This document shows positions 27,010-35,749 of a stretch of DNA of 64,000 bases, piece after piece. The stretch spans positions 124,001-188,000 of the forward strand of contig NZ_CANMJY010000009.1 of the NCBI RefSeq assembly GCF_947498345.1. Reading direction: 5' to 3'. A program made the translations under genes and the position numbers. The first letter of the stretch is position 1. Every line of letters begins with the position of its first letter. The stretch is from an uncultured Winogradskyella sp. GTDB taxonomy: Bacteria; Bacteroidota; Bacteroidia; Flavobacteriales; Flavobacteriaceae. Under the pieces are notes generated by a model. The model saw nothing but the letters and a program-made list of their open reading frames with translations, did not search any database and had not been told where the DNA came from.

Positions 27010-28746
27010 ATGGCGTCTCATTACGAAGCACCTATTAGAAGACCTTTAGTTACTGGAGAAAAATCGTATCACGATGTTACCGTTGATGTAGCAAGACCAG
27101 TAGAAGGCAAAGCCAACACAGCATGGTGGATTGTTTTCAGCATTGCTTTGGTTGCATTCCTTTGGGGAATAGGTTGTATTATTTATACCATTTCAACAGG
27201 TATTGGAGTTTGGGGTCTTAATAAGACTGTAAACTGGGCTTGGGATATTACTAACTTCGTTTGGTGGGTTGGTATTGGTCACGCAGGAACACTGATTTCT
27301 GCTGTACTTCTACTCTTCCGTCAAAAATGGAGAATGGCAATTAATCGTTCTGCTGAAGCCATGACGATTTTCTCAGTAGTACAAGCAGGTTTATTCCCAA
27401 TTATTCACATGGGTCGTCCATGGTTAGCATATTGGGTATTGCCAATTCCTAACCAATTTGGATCTTTATGGGTAAACTTTAACTCTCCATTACTTTGGGA
27501 TGTATTTGCAATTTCTACATATCTATCGGTTTCGTTAGTGTTCTGGTGGACTGGCCTATTACCAGATTTCGCCATGATCAGAGATAGAGCCGTTAGACCT
27601 TTCCAAAAGAAAATTTATTCGTTATTAAGTTTTGGTTGGTCTGGTAGAGCAAAAGACTGGCAACGTTTTGAAGAAGTATCATTGGTACTTGCTGGTTTAG
27701 CAACACCTCTTGTACTTTCTGTACATACCATTGTATCTTTTGACTTCGCAACGTCTGTTATTCCAGGTTGGCACACCACGATTTTCCCACCTTACTTCGT
27801 TGCAGGTGCGATTTTCTCAGGATTTGCCATGGTAAATACACTTCTCATCATTATGAGAAAAGTGTGTAACCTAGAAGATTATATTACAGTACAACACATT
27901 GAGTTAATGAACATTGTAATTATGATTACAGGTTCTATCGTTGGTGTGGCTTATATCACGGAGTTATTTATAGCATGGTACTCTGGTGTAGAGTATGAAC
28001 AGTATGCGTTCTTAAACAGAGCAACTGGTCCTTACTGGTGGGCATATTGGGCAATGATGACGTGTAACGTATTCTCTCCACAATTCATGTGGTTTAAGAA
28101 GCTTAGAACAAGCATTATGTTCTCATTCTTTATTTCTATTGTTGTAAATATTGGTATGTGGTTTGAACGTTTTGTAATTATCGTAACGTCATTACACAGA
28201 GATTACTTACCATCATCATGGACAATGTTCTCTCCAACATTTGTAGATATAGGAATCTTTATCGGAACAATAGGGTTTTTCTTTGTGTTATTTTTATTAT
28301 ACTCACGAACATTCCCAGTAATAGCTCAGGCAGAGGTTAAGACCATTTTAAAATCTTCAGGTGAACGTTATAAGAAGATTAGAGAACGCGGTGATAGTTT
28401 AGTTGGTACAGGTGCAGATGCCAGAACATCACAAGGTGTAGCGTCAACTGGAGCTACTCCTCAGGCTTCTACATCAGAAGATAATTCTGAGAAAGTAAAT
28501 AGTCTTTTAGGAACTATAGGTTCTTTTGATGCCGCTACCGAAACAGCAGATGATTTAAAGAAGATTAGTGGTGTTGGACCTAAAATGGAAGACGTACTTA
28601 ATAGTATTGGTATCTATACGTTCTTACAAGTAAGTAAGATGACAAAAACTGAATACGACTTGTTAGACTCAATCACAGGTTCTTTCCCAGGAAGAGCAGA
28701 ACGTGATGATTGGGCAGGGCAAGCTAAAAATTTATTAAATAATTAA
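27010..28746 (+). CDS. actC: Alternative complex III subunit ActC (NrfD-like) with C-terminal HhH tail
   Basis: This 578-residue protein carries an NrfD/PsrC-type quinol-binding membrane domain of about ten helices (roughly residues 35-440; for example WVGIGHAGTLISAVLLLFRQ). After the last helix there is a Ser/Thr/Ala-rich linker. A 66-residue segment (513-578) then follows with the helix-hairpin-helix signature LKKISGVGPKMEDVLNSIGI. That tail is unexpected on a respiratory membrane subunit, although similar tails occur on other flavobacterial proteins. The rest of the chain is normal for ActC. The gap to actD is 8 bp. Confidence 0.95.
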   Translation: MASHYEAPIRRPLVTGEKSYHDVTVDVARPVEGKANTAWWIVFSIALVAFLWGIGCIIYTISTGIGVWGLNKTVNWAWDITNFVWWVGIGHAGTLISAVLLLFRQKWRMAINRSAEAMTIFSVVQAGLFPIIHMGRPWLAYWVLPIPNQFGSLWVNFNSPLLWDVFAISTYLSVSLVFWWTGLLPDFAMIRDRAVRPFQKKIYSLLSFGWSGRAKDWQRFEEVSLVLAGLATPLVLSVHTIVSFDFATSVIPGWHTTIFPPYFVAGAIFSGFAMVNTLLIIMRKVCNLEDYITVQHIELMNIVIMITGSIVGVAYITELFIAWYSGVEYEQYAFLNRATGPYWWAYWAMMTCNVFSPQFMWFKKLRTSIMFSFFISIVVNIGMWFERFVIIVTSLHRDYLPSSWTMFSPTFVDIGIFIGTIGFFFVLFLLYSRTFPVIAQAEVKTILKSSGERYKKIRERGDSLVGTGADARTSQGVASTGATPQASTSEDNSEKVNSLLGTIGSFDAATETADDLKKISGVGPKMEDVLNSIGIYTFLQVSKMTKTEYDLLDSITGSFPGRAERDDWAGQAKNLLNN

Positions 28747-28754
28747 TATAGTCT

Positions 28755-29294
28755 ATGGAAGCTTCAAAAGTAATTCATGCTATTTATACAGATGATGATG
28801 TATTAATGTCTGCCGTTAAAACGGTAAAGGCAGAAAAACATCACATTGAAGAGATATACACACCTTTTCCAGTTCATGGACTAGACAAGGCAATGGGCTT
28901 AGCACCAACTCGTATCGCAATTACATCATTTATGTATGGTTGTGTTGGTTTAACAGTAGCTATTGTAATGATGAATTTTATAATGATTAAAGATTGGCCG
29001 CAAGACATTGGTGGTAAACCAAGCTTTAGTTATTTAGAAAATATGCCAGCTTTTGTACCTATTATGTTTGAGCTAACAGTATTTTTTGCGGCTCACTTAA
29101 TGGTAATTACATTTTATTTAAGAAGTAGAATGTGGCCTTTTAAAAAAGCTGAGAACCCTGACCCAAGAACAACAGATGACCATTTCTTAATGGAAATAGC
29201 CATACATAATAATGAAAGTGAGTTAACTTCATTATTACAAGAAACAGGAGCTGTTGAAATAAATATTGTTGATAAAGACGAAGATGCACATTAA
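28755..29294 (+). CDS. actD: Alternative complex III subunit ActD (DUF3341)
   Basis: This 179-residue protein belongs to DUF3341, the ActD subunit. A cytoplasmic N-terminal part (VIHAIYTDDDVLMSAVKTVK, EEIYTPFPVHGLDKAMG) precedes two membrane helices (about 57-78 and 95-118) and a short C-terminal tail. It anchors and stabilises the complex without cofactors. It lies in operon order between actC and actE; the actE start codon follows one base after the actD stop. Confidence 0.94.
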   Translation: MEASKVIHAIYTDDDVLMSAVKTVKAEKHHIEEIYTPFPVHGLDKAMGLAPTRIAITSFMYGCVGLTVAIVMMNFIMIKDWPQDIGGKPSFSYLENMPAFVPIMFELTVFFAAHLMVITFYLRSRMWPFKKAENPDPRTTDDHFLMEIAIHNNESELTSLLQETGAVEINIVDKDEDAH

Positions 29295-29295
29295 T

Positions 29296-29856
29296 ATGAA
29301 GACATCCTTAAAATATATCGTAGTATTAGTAATGTTGGTAGGCTTTGTGTCTTGTCAGAAGAATTCAAGACCCAACTATCAGTATATGCCTAACATGTAT
29401 GAACCTGTGGGGTATGAAACATATCAAGAATCTGATGCTTTTGCTAATGGATTTGAAGCGCAATTACCAGCAGAAGGTTCTATACCAAGAGGTGATTTTA
29501 TGCCTTATGAAATAGACAATACAAATGAAGGTTATGAGTTAGCCAAAACGACTTTAACCAGTCCCTTAGATTCTACTCAAGTTGATTATGCTGAAGGTAA
29601 AGTGTTATATGATATTTACTGTGGTATTTGTCATGGTAATAAAGGTAATGGTAAAGGAAAGTTAGTAGACCGTGAAAAAATATTAGGTGTACCTAGTTAT
29701 GATGATGCTGGTAGAGCCATTACAACAGGTAGTATTTACCATGTTATTTATTATGGTAAAAACACTATGGGTTCTTATGCGAACCAATTGAATGAAAATG
29801 AGCGTTGGCAAGTTGTAGCTTATGTTGAAAAACTAAAAGCAGATTTAGAAAAATAA
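29296..29856 (+). CDS. actE: Alternative complex III subunit ActE, monohaem cytochrome c lipoprotein
   Basis: The protein has about 186 residues. The ATG at 29296 gives a clear lipoprotein signal (MKTSLKYIVVLVMLVGFVSC). Upstream in-frame starts inside actD would give an unnatural N-terminus. A single haem site CGICHGNKGNGKG and the distal methionine region (GSYANQLNENERWQVVAYVE) mark a class I cytochrome c. The segment YMPNMYEPVGYETY near the N-terminus is typical of ActE. It is anchored on the periplasmic side, where it passes electrons from ActA towards the oxidase. Confidence 0.93.
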   Translation: MKTSLKYIVVLVMLVGFVSCQKNSRPNYQYMPNMYEPVGYETYQESDAFANGFEAQLPAEGSIPRGDFMPYEIDNTNEGYELAKTTLTSPLDSTQVDYAEGKVLYDIYCGICHGNKGNGKGKLVDREKILGVPSYDDAGRAITTGSIYHVIYYGKNTMGSYANQLNENERWQVVAYVEKLKADLEK

Positions 29857-29877
29857 GATTTAGATAAAGATTATATA

Positions 29878-31245
29878 ATGGAATATAAAATTTCAAATCG
29901 ATTAAGAATGGGTGCTATCATAATGATAGTACTTGGTGCTCTTGGTGTTGCTTACGGTTTTATGGATTCACATAAATATGAAACTGTAAAAGATGTTGAG
30001 ACCCTATTAAAGAGTGAAGCTCATCATGGTGGTGGACATGCAGAAGAAGCACATGGAGAGTCTCATAGTGAACCTGCATCGCATGTAGAAGAGGGTCATG
30101 GTGATGAAGCTCATGCTGAGGAAGGTCATAAAATGTCTCACGAAGAACACGTGTTACACCAAATACACAACAGACCATATTCAGCTTTATATGTAGCTGC
30201 ATTCTTTTTCTTTATGATAGCTTTAGGAGTGCTTGCTTTTTATGCGATTCAGTACGCTTCTCAAGCAGGCTGGTCTCCAGTATTATTTAGAGTTATGGAA
30301 GGTATTACATCATATGTTTTGCCAGGCGGATTAATTGTATTAACAATAGCATTTTTTGCAGACAGTCATTTGTTTGTTTGGTTAAAAGAGGGTATAACTG
30401 AAGTTGGGCATGAAAACTATGACAAATTAGTGGCTAACAAATCAAGTTGGTTAAATAAAACAGGATTCTTTATCAGAGGTGCTATCTTCTTAGGTGGTTG
30501 GTCTTTATACAGATACTTCTCTAGAAAATTCTCTATTGCTCAGGATAGTGCTGATGATAACAGAAACTTTAAAAAGAACTTTAGAATCTCAGCTGCATTC
30601 TTAGTATTCTATATTTATACAGAATCTATGATGTCTTGGGATTGGATAATGAGTGTTGATCCTCACTGGTTCAGTACATTATTTGGTTGGTATGTTTTTG
30701 CAAGTATGTTTGTAAGTGGTATTACTGTAATTGCAATGGTTACCATTTACTTAAAATCTAAAGGCTTGTTAGAGTTTGTAAATGATAGTCATATACACGA
30801 TTTAGCGAAATTTATGTTTGCTATTAGTATATTCTGGACCTATTTATGGTTCTCTCAATTTATGTTAATCTGGTATGCAGATATTCCAGAAGAGGTGACA
30901 TATTTTGTTACACGTATTGAACATTACAAATTACCATTCTTTGGTATGTTAGCTATGAATTTTATATTCCCATTATTACTATTAATGAATAGTGATTACA
31001 AGCGTATCAATTGGTTTGTAATTATGGCTGGGATAGTAATTCTTTGTGGACACTATTTAGATGTTTTCAATTGGATTATGCCAGGAACAGTAGTTGAAAG
31101 ATGGTATATAGGAATCCCTGAGATTAGTTCTATATTACTATTTGGTGGTCTATTTTTATTGTTTGTGTTTACAGCATTAGGAAAAGCACCATTATTAGCT
31201 AAACGAAACCCATTTATGAAGGAAAGTGAACATTTCCATTATTAA
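29878..31245 (+). CDS. actF: Alternative complex III subunit ActF (quinone-binding membrane subunit) with His-rich insert
   Basis: This 455-residue multi-helix protein is related to ActC and has about ten membrane segments (for example SAAFLVFYIYTESMMSWDWI). Residues 47-97, after the first helix, are extremely rich in His, Glu, Ala and Gly, with 13 histidines in about 50 residues. That loop is probably periplasmic and could bind metal ions. The remainder matches the usual ActF length and ends with the family-like FMKESEHFHY tail. It precedes coxB by 28 bp and closes the act part of the operon. Confidence 0.93.
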   Translation: MEYKISNRLRMGAIIMIVLGALGVAYGFMDSHKYETVKDVETLLKSEAHHGGGHAEEAHGESHSEPASHVEEGHGDEAHAEEGHKMSHEEHVLHQIHNRPYSALYVAAFFFFMIALGVLAFYAIQYASQAGWSPVLFRVMEGITSYVLPGGLIVLTIAFFADSHLFVWLKEGITEVGHENYDKLVANKSSWLNKTGFFIRGAIFLGGWSLYRYFSRKFSIAQDSADDNRNFKKNFRISAAFLVFYIYTESMMSWDWIMSVDPHWFSTLFGWYVFASMFVSGITVIAMVTIYLKSKGLLEFVNDSHIHDLAKFMFAISIFWTYLWFSQFMLIWYADIPEEVTYFVTRIEHYKLPFFGMLAMNFIFPLLLLMNSDYKRINWFVIMAGIVILCGHYLDVFNWIMPGTVVERWYIGIPEISSILLFGGLFLLFVFTALGKAPLLAKRNPFMKESEHFHY

Positions 31246-31273
31246 TAATTATTAAAAAAGAACATAAACGATA

Positions 31274-32341
31274 ATGACTGCTTTATTAACGATTATAATT
31301 GTACTCTTTGTAGCTATTGCCTTATGGCAACTGGTAAAGATTTTTGATTTAGCTCAAGTTGGTAGTTCGAACTCACCAGTTGCTGATGATAAAGACAATA
31401 AGCTAAATGGCTACCTGATGATGGGCTTTTTAGTATTTATCTATGTTATTACCATTTTAAGTTTTTGGTACTTAGGTGATTTACCTTTAATGTCTAATGC
31501 TGCCTCAGAGCATGGTCCAGGTTTAGATAATTTGATGATTATCTCAATGGTGATCATATTTTTTGTACAAACCGTGACGCAATTTATTTTGCACTATTTT
31601 GCCTTTAAATATAGAGGTGAAAAAGGAAAAAAAGCATTGTTCTATGCAGATAATAACATGCTTGAATTTATTTGGACGATCATCCCTGTTATTGTATTAG
31701 CTGGTTTAATTATATATGGTTTATTCACCTGGAATGATATCATGAGTATTGACGAAGATGAAGACCCAATTATTGTAGAATTATATGCACAACAGTTTAA
31801 CTGGAAAGCTAGATATGGTGGTCAAGATAATGTATTAGGTAAGGCTAACGTAAGATTAATTGACTTAGATAGAGCCAATATTTTAGGTGTTGACGAAGAT
31901 GATCCAAATGCGCAAGATGATGTTATAGTAACTGAGTTGCACTTACCAGTAGGGAAACCAGTATTGTTTAAAATGCGTTCTCAAGACGTATTACACTCTG
32001 CCTACATGCCACATTTTAGAGCACAAATGAATTGTGTGCCAGGAATGGTTACTCAATTTGGTTTTACACCAACCATTACCACTGCAGAAATGCGCGAAAA
32101 TCCAGATATGGTAGATAAGGTTCAAAATATTAATACTATCAGGGCTGAAAAGAGTAAAAAGCTAACAGCAAATGGCGAGGAAGCTCTTGAACCTTATGAA
32201 TTCGACTACCTATTACTATGTAATAAGATTTGTGGAATATCGCACTACAATATGCAAATGAAGATTATTGTAGAAACTCAAGAAGAATATGACGCCTGGA
32301 TGAAAGAGCAAAAAACCTTTGCTAATTCATTAAATAAATAA
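31274..32341 (+). CDS. coxB: Cytochrome c oxidase subunit II
   Basis: This 355-residue protein has two N-terminal hairpin helices and a cupredoxin domain with the binuclear CuA site. Ligands are visible in HSAYMPHFRAQMNCVPG (His ligand) and in LLCNKICGISHYNMQ (two Cys, His and Met). Before the first hairpin helix lies an additional helix (residues 1-20), as often seen in Bacteroidota. There is no fused cytochrome c domain, consistent with electrons arriving from the alternative complex III haems directly. It is followed by coxA. Confidence 0.96.
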   Translation: MTALLTIIIVLFVAIALWQLVKIFDLAQVGSSNSPVADDKDNKLNGYLMMGFLVFIYVITILSFWYLGDLPLMSNAASEHGPGLDNLMIISMVIIFFVQTVTQFILHYFAFKYRGEKGKKALFYADNNMLEFIWTIIPVIVLAGLIIYGLFTWNDIMSIDEDEDPIIVELYAQQFNWKARYGGQDNVLGKANVRLIDLDRANILGVDEDDPNAQDDVIVTELHLPVGKPVLFKMRSQDVLHSAYMPHFRAQMNCVPGMVTQFGFTPTITTAEMRENPDMVDKVQNINTIRAEKSKKLTANGEEALEPYEFDYLLLCNKICGISHYNMQMKIIVETQEEYDAWMKEQKTFANSLNK

Positions 32342-32373
32342 TAAAATCATTTTAAGCAATAGATAAAGAGATT

Positions 32374-34167
32374 ATGTCAGCAACAGTAGATACACACGGT
32401 CACGACGATCACGACGTACATCATCACAAAGAGACTTTTGTAACTAAATATATATTTAGTCAAGATCATAAAATGATTGCAAAGCAGTACCTAATTACAG
32501 GTACAATAATGGGAGTTATTGGTGTTTTAATGTCTATAATGTTTCGTATGCAAATTGCCTGGCCAGAACAACCAAATGTGTTGTTTGAAGCGTTATTAGG
32601 CAAATGGGCTCCTGAGGGTGTTATGAATCCAGATATATATTTGGCACTAGTAACTATACATGGTACCATTATGGTATTTTTTGTACTAACTGCAGGTCTT
32701 AGTGGAACATTCAGTAACCTCTTAATTCCGTTACAGATTGGGGCACGAGATATGGCTTCAGGATTCCTTAATATGGTATCATACTGGTTATTCTTCTTGT
32801 CTAGTGTTGTTATGGTTATTTCTCTATTTGTAGAGGCAGGACCTGCAGCAGCAGGTTGGACAATTTATCCACCATTGTCTGCCTTACCAATGGCACAACA
32901 AGGTTCAGGTATGGGTATGACACTCTGGTTAGTATCTATGGCTATATTTATTGCATCGTCCTTACTTGGTTCATTGAACTACATTGTTACCGTAATTAAT
33001 TTACGTACAAAAGGAATGTCTATGACAAGATTACCATTAACTATATGGGCATTCTTTATCACTGCTGTTATTGGTGTGATTTCTTTCCCAGTTTTATTAT
33101 CTGCTGCATTATTATTAATAATGGATAGAAGTTTTGGGACATCCTTCTTCTTATCAGATATATTTATTCAGGGTGAAGTACTACATTATCAAGGTGGTTC
33201 TCCAGTACTGTTTGAGCATTTATTCTGGTTCTTAGGGCATCCAGAAGTATATATTGTTATACTTCCGGCTATGGGTCTGGTTTCAGAAATTATGGCTTCA
33301 AATTCACGTAAACCTATCTTCGGTTATCGTGCTATGATTATGTCTATTTTAGCTATTGCATTTTTATCGACAATAGTTTGGGGTCACCATATGTTTATTT
33401 CAGGTATGAACCCATTCCTGGGATCTGTATTTACATTTACAACTTTATTGATTGCAATACCTTCTGCAGTTAAAGCCTTTAACTGGATAACGACCATATG
33501 GAAAGGAAATCTGCAGATGAATCCCGCGATGCTATTCTCTATAGGTTTTGTGTCTACATTTATTACAGGTGGTTTAACAGGGATTATTTTAGGTGATAGT
33601 GCTTTAGATATTAATGTACACGACACGTATTTTGTAGTAGCACACTTCCACTTGGTAATGGGTATATCAGCATTGTATGGAATGTTTGCTGGTATCTATC
33701 ATTGGTTCCCTAAAATGTTTGGTCGTATGCTGAATAAAAATTTAGGCTATTTACATTTCTGGGTCACTGCAATTTGTGCTTATGGGGTATTTTTCCCAAT
33801 GCACTTTATAGGTATGGCAGGTTTACCAAGACGTTATTATACAAATTCTAATTTCCCATTATTTGACGATACAGCTAATGCAAATGTTATCATTACAATA
33901 TTTGCTATTGTTGGTGGTATTTTCCAATTAGTGTATTTGTGGAACTTCTTCTACTCTATTTTCTACGGAAAGAAAACAGAGCAGAATCCATGGAAATCTA
34001 CAACCTTAGAGTGGACAGCACCGATAAAGCATATTCATGGTAACTGGGAGGGTGAGATACCTCACGTATACAGATGGCCTTACGATTATAGTAAGCCAGG
34101 ACATGATGTAGACTTTGTACCTCAAAATGTGCCATTGTATGATGGGGAGGAAGAGTTGCAGCACTAA
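32374..34167 (+). CDS. coxA: Cytochrome c oxidase subunit I
   Basis: This 597-residue haem-copper oxidase subunit has 12 or more membrane helices. The low-spin haem ligand is in TIHGTIMVFF, and CuB ligands are in GHPEVYIVI and WGHHMF. HDTYFVVAHFHLVMG supplies the haem a3 and second low-spin ligands. The cytoplasmic N-terminus is His-rich (six His in the first 18 residues). This is a type A oxidase by the E-V-Y segment. It is the last gene of the operon and is followed by a strong terminator. Confidence 0.97.
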   Translation: MSATVDTHGHDDHDVHHHKETFVTKYIFSQDHKMIAKQYLITGTIMGVIGVLMSIMFRMQIAWPEQPNVLFEALLGKWAPEGVMNPDIYLALVTIHGTIMVFFVLTAGLSGTFSNLLIPLQIGARDMASGFLNMVSYWLFFLSSVVMVISLFVEAGPAAAGWTIYPPLSALPMAQQGSGMGMTLWLVSMAIFIASSLLGSLNYIVTVINLRTKGMSMTRLPLTIWAFFITAVIGVISFPVLLSAALLLIMDRSFGTSFFLSDIFIQGEVLHYQGGSPVLFEHLFWFLGHPEVYIVILPAMGLVSEIMASNSRKPIFGYRAMIMSILAIAFLSTIVWGHHMFISGMNPFLGSVFTFTTLLIAIPSAVKAFNWITTIWKGNLQMNPAMLFSIGFVSTFITGGLTGIILGDSALDINVHDTYFVVAHFHLVMGISALYGMFAGIYHWFPKMFGRMLNKNLGYLHFWVTAICAYGVFFPMHFIGMAGLPRRYYTNSNFPLFDDTANANVIITIFAIVGGIFQLVYLWNFFYSIFYGKKTEQNPWKSTTLEWTAPIKHIHGNWEGEIPHVYRWPYDYSKPGHDVDFVPQNVPLYDGEEELQH

Positions 34168-34212
34168 ACAAGATAAAACCCTAAGCTTAGTAAAAGTAAA
34201 AGGGGACATTAT

Positions 34213-34250
34213 ATTAAAAAGCCTTTCTTTTTTCAGAAAGGCTTTTTAAT
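34213..34250 (+). terminator. Terminator of the act-cox operon
   Basis: A 16-bp perfect stem (ATTAAAAAGCCTTTCT with AGAAAGGCTTTTTAAT) surrounds a six-base loop. The core AAGCCTTTCT/AGAAAGGCTT recurs in the terminator at 35637-35664. Confidence 0.88.
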
Positions 34251-34269
34251 ATATAATACCATAAATATT

Positions 34270-34277
34270 TATCTTTG
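34270..34277 (+). promoter_or_regulatory. Candidate -7 box of the T9SS-exported protein gene
   Basis: TATCTTTG is a consensus -7 box 31 bp before the ATG. The region where a -33 box should lie overlaps the preceding terminator and shows no TTG. Confidence 0.55.
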
Positions 34278-34307
34278 TAACAAACAAATCTTAAACCTTA
34301 ACCTATT

Positions 34308-35609
34308 ATGAAAAAAATTACCCAACTACTATTTGTTATTGTAATCTTAAACTTACCTTGCAAACTACTAGCTCAGACAACTACTTTAGATTTTACGGGT
34401 GCATTTGTAAATATAACAGGCTTTATTCCATCACCAGCCACGGGCAGTATTACTCTATCTGATTCAAATTCTTATTCAGTTTCTAGCGTAGGAGGCGGAA
34501 GTGGAATTGTGACTAGAAATGGATCAGGTCAGTTAGCTTTTACCATGAATAACGATCAGTCGTATTATAGCTTCTCAAGAACAGATGGATCCGAGTTTAA
34601 ATTCGAGACTATGAATATTGAATTCAATATTTCAACTACAACTTCGGCTACCTTATCAGGTCTAAAAGATGGAGAAACAGTGGTTGGTGCTTTTAGCGCA
34701 ATTACTTTTACGCAAAATTTAGCTCAAACCATAGATGTCTCTTCTAACCAAGCATTTAATGATGTTGACGAAGTAAGAGTGTACTTCAACGAATCGGTTG
34801 ACAATAATGGTACTACTCTAATAAACTCAATTCAATACTCTTCAGCAACTTCTTTTAATGATACACGAACAAAGATTAGTTTCGAGCCAAATACCTGGCC
34901 AGTTGCTTCATCAGGTCAAGCCACAATTACAGGCGGAGAATTTACAGATGGAGATATAAAGTTAATCCTAAGTAGTGGTGATATCTATATTGTTGATAAC
35001 GATGGTAATGCTGGTACTCAAGCCTTATTCCCATCAAACTTTGTAAATGGTGAAACATTGACAATTGAATCGGTTGCTGGTGATGAATTCGATTTTCAAG
35101 AGTTAATAATCAATACATTTGGCACATCGTTGGATGCAAATTTTGTTTCAGCTGAAGGTTTTAAAAATGGATCATCAACTGGAATACAAAACACTGGAAC
35201 AGGTTTTTCAGTATATCCATCTGTTGGGCAATATAGCGTCACTTTTGATGGTCTTATATTTGGTGATGTTGACCGTGTAGTCATTACAAGTAGTAACAAT
35301 TTTGGGTTTAGTTTAAATATAATTGATGATATTGTTTTAAATTATAACACAGGGACTTTGAGTTTAGGTCAAGACTTATCAAAAAATGTTATAAATATAT
35401 ATCCGAACCCAGTAAAGAATAAGCTTCAGATAAATACGAACAATGCAGCTATACAAGAGATTACTATTTACGATATCCTTGGTAAAACCATTTTAAAGTC
35501 CCAATCAAGTATAAGAGTTTTTGATGTGTCTCACTTAAAGTCGGGAATGTACTTAATCAAGATAAAAACGGACTATGGAACTTCAATAAAGCGTATAATT
35601 AAAGAATGA
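34308..35609 (+). CDS. Secreted protein with T9SS type A sorting domain
   Basis: This 433-residue protein has a signal peptide (ending KLLAQ) and a C-terminal type IX secretion sorting domain of about 75 residues. The domain opens with NVINIYPNPVKNKLQI and closes with SGMYLIKIKTDYG and KRIIKE. The middle part is Ser/Thr/Asn/Gly-rich, predicted beta-structured, and has no recognised catalytic motif. It should be exported across the outer membrane by the Por/Gld/Spr system, whose SprA channel is encoded about 10 kb downstream. It stands alone between two near-identical terminators. I cannot assign a specific function. Confidence 0.88.
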   Translation: MKKITQLLFVIVILNLPCKLLAQTTTLDFTGAFVNITGFIPSPATGSITLSDSNSYSVSSVGGGSGIVTRNGSGQLAFTMNNDQSYYSFSRTDGSEFKFETMNIEFNISTTTSATLSGLKDGETVVGAFSAITFTQNLAQTIDVSSNQAFNDVDEVRVYFNESVDNNGTTLINSIQYSSATSFNDTRTKISFEPNTWPVASSGQATITGGEFTDGDIKLILSSGDIYIVDNDGNAGTQALFPSNFVNGETLTIESVAGDEFDFQELIINTFGTSLDANFVSAEGFKNGSSTGIQNTGTGFSVYPSVGQYSVTFDGLIFGDVDRVVITSSNNFGFSLNIIDDIVLNYNTGTLSLGQDLSKNVINIYPNPVKNKLQINTNNAAIQEITIYDILGKTILKSQSSIRVFDVSHLKSGMYLIKIKTDYGTSIKRIIKE

Positions 35610-35636
35610 ATAAATAATTAATTGTTTATATGCACT

Positions 35637-35664
35637 AAGCCTTTCTAAAACAGAAAGGCTTTTT
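35637..35664 (+). terminator. Terminator after the T9SS-exported protein gene
   Basis: AAGCCTTTCT, an AAAAC loop and AGAAAGGCTT are followed by TTTT. The stem is identical to the core of the terminator upstream of this gene. Confidence 0.87.
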
Positions 35665-35667
35665 CGT

Positions 35668-35675
35668 TATATTTG
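35668..35675 (+). promoter_or_regulatory. Candidate -7 box of ruvB
   Basis: TATATTTG fits TAnnTTTG, directly downstream of the previous terminator and about 75 bp before ruvB. The -33 box is not clear. Confidence 0.5.
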
Positions 35676-35749
35676 TTTTAACAGCTCTGTCATTCAGAGT
35701 AAAGCAAAAAATCTAAAACTAAGAGATTACCATTTTCATGGGAAATGCT

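Noticed and set aside
29960..30202. His-rich minus-strand frame inside actF
   Set aside because: It reads the complement of the His-rich loop (CAT/ATG symmetry) and has no independent support.
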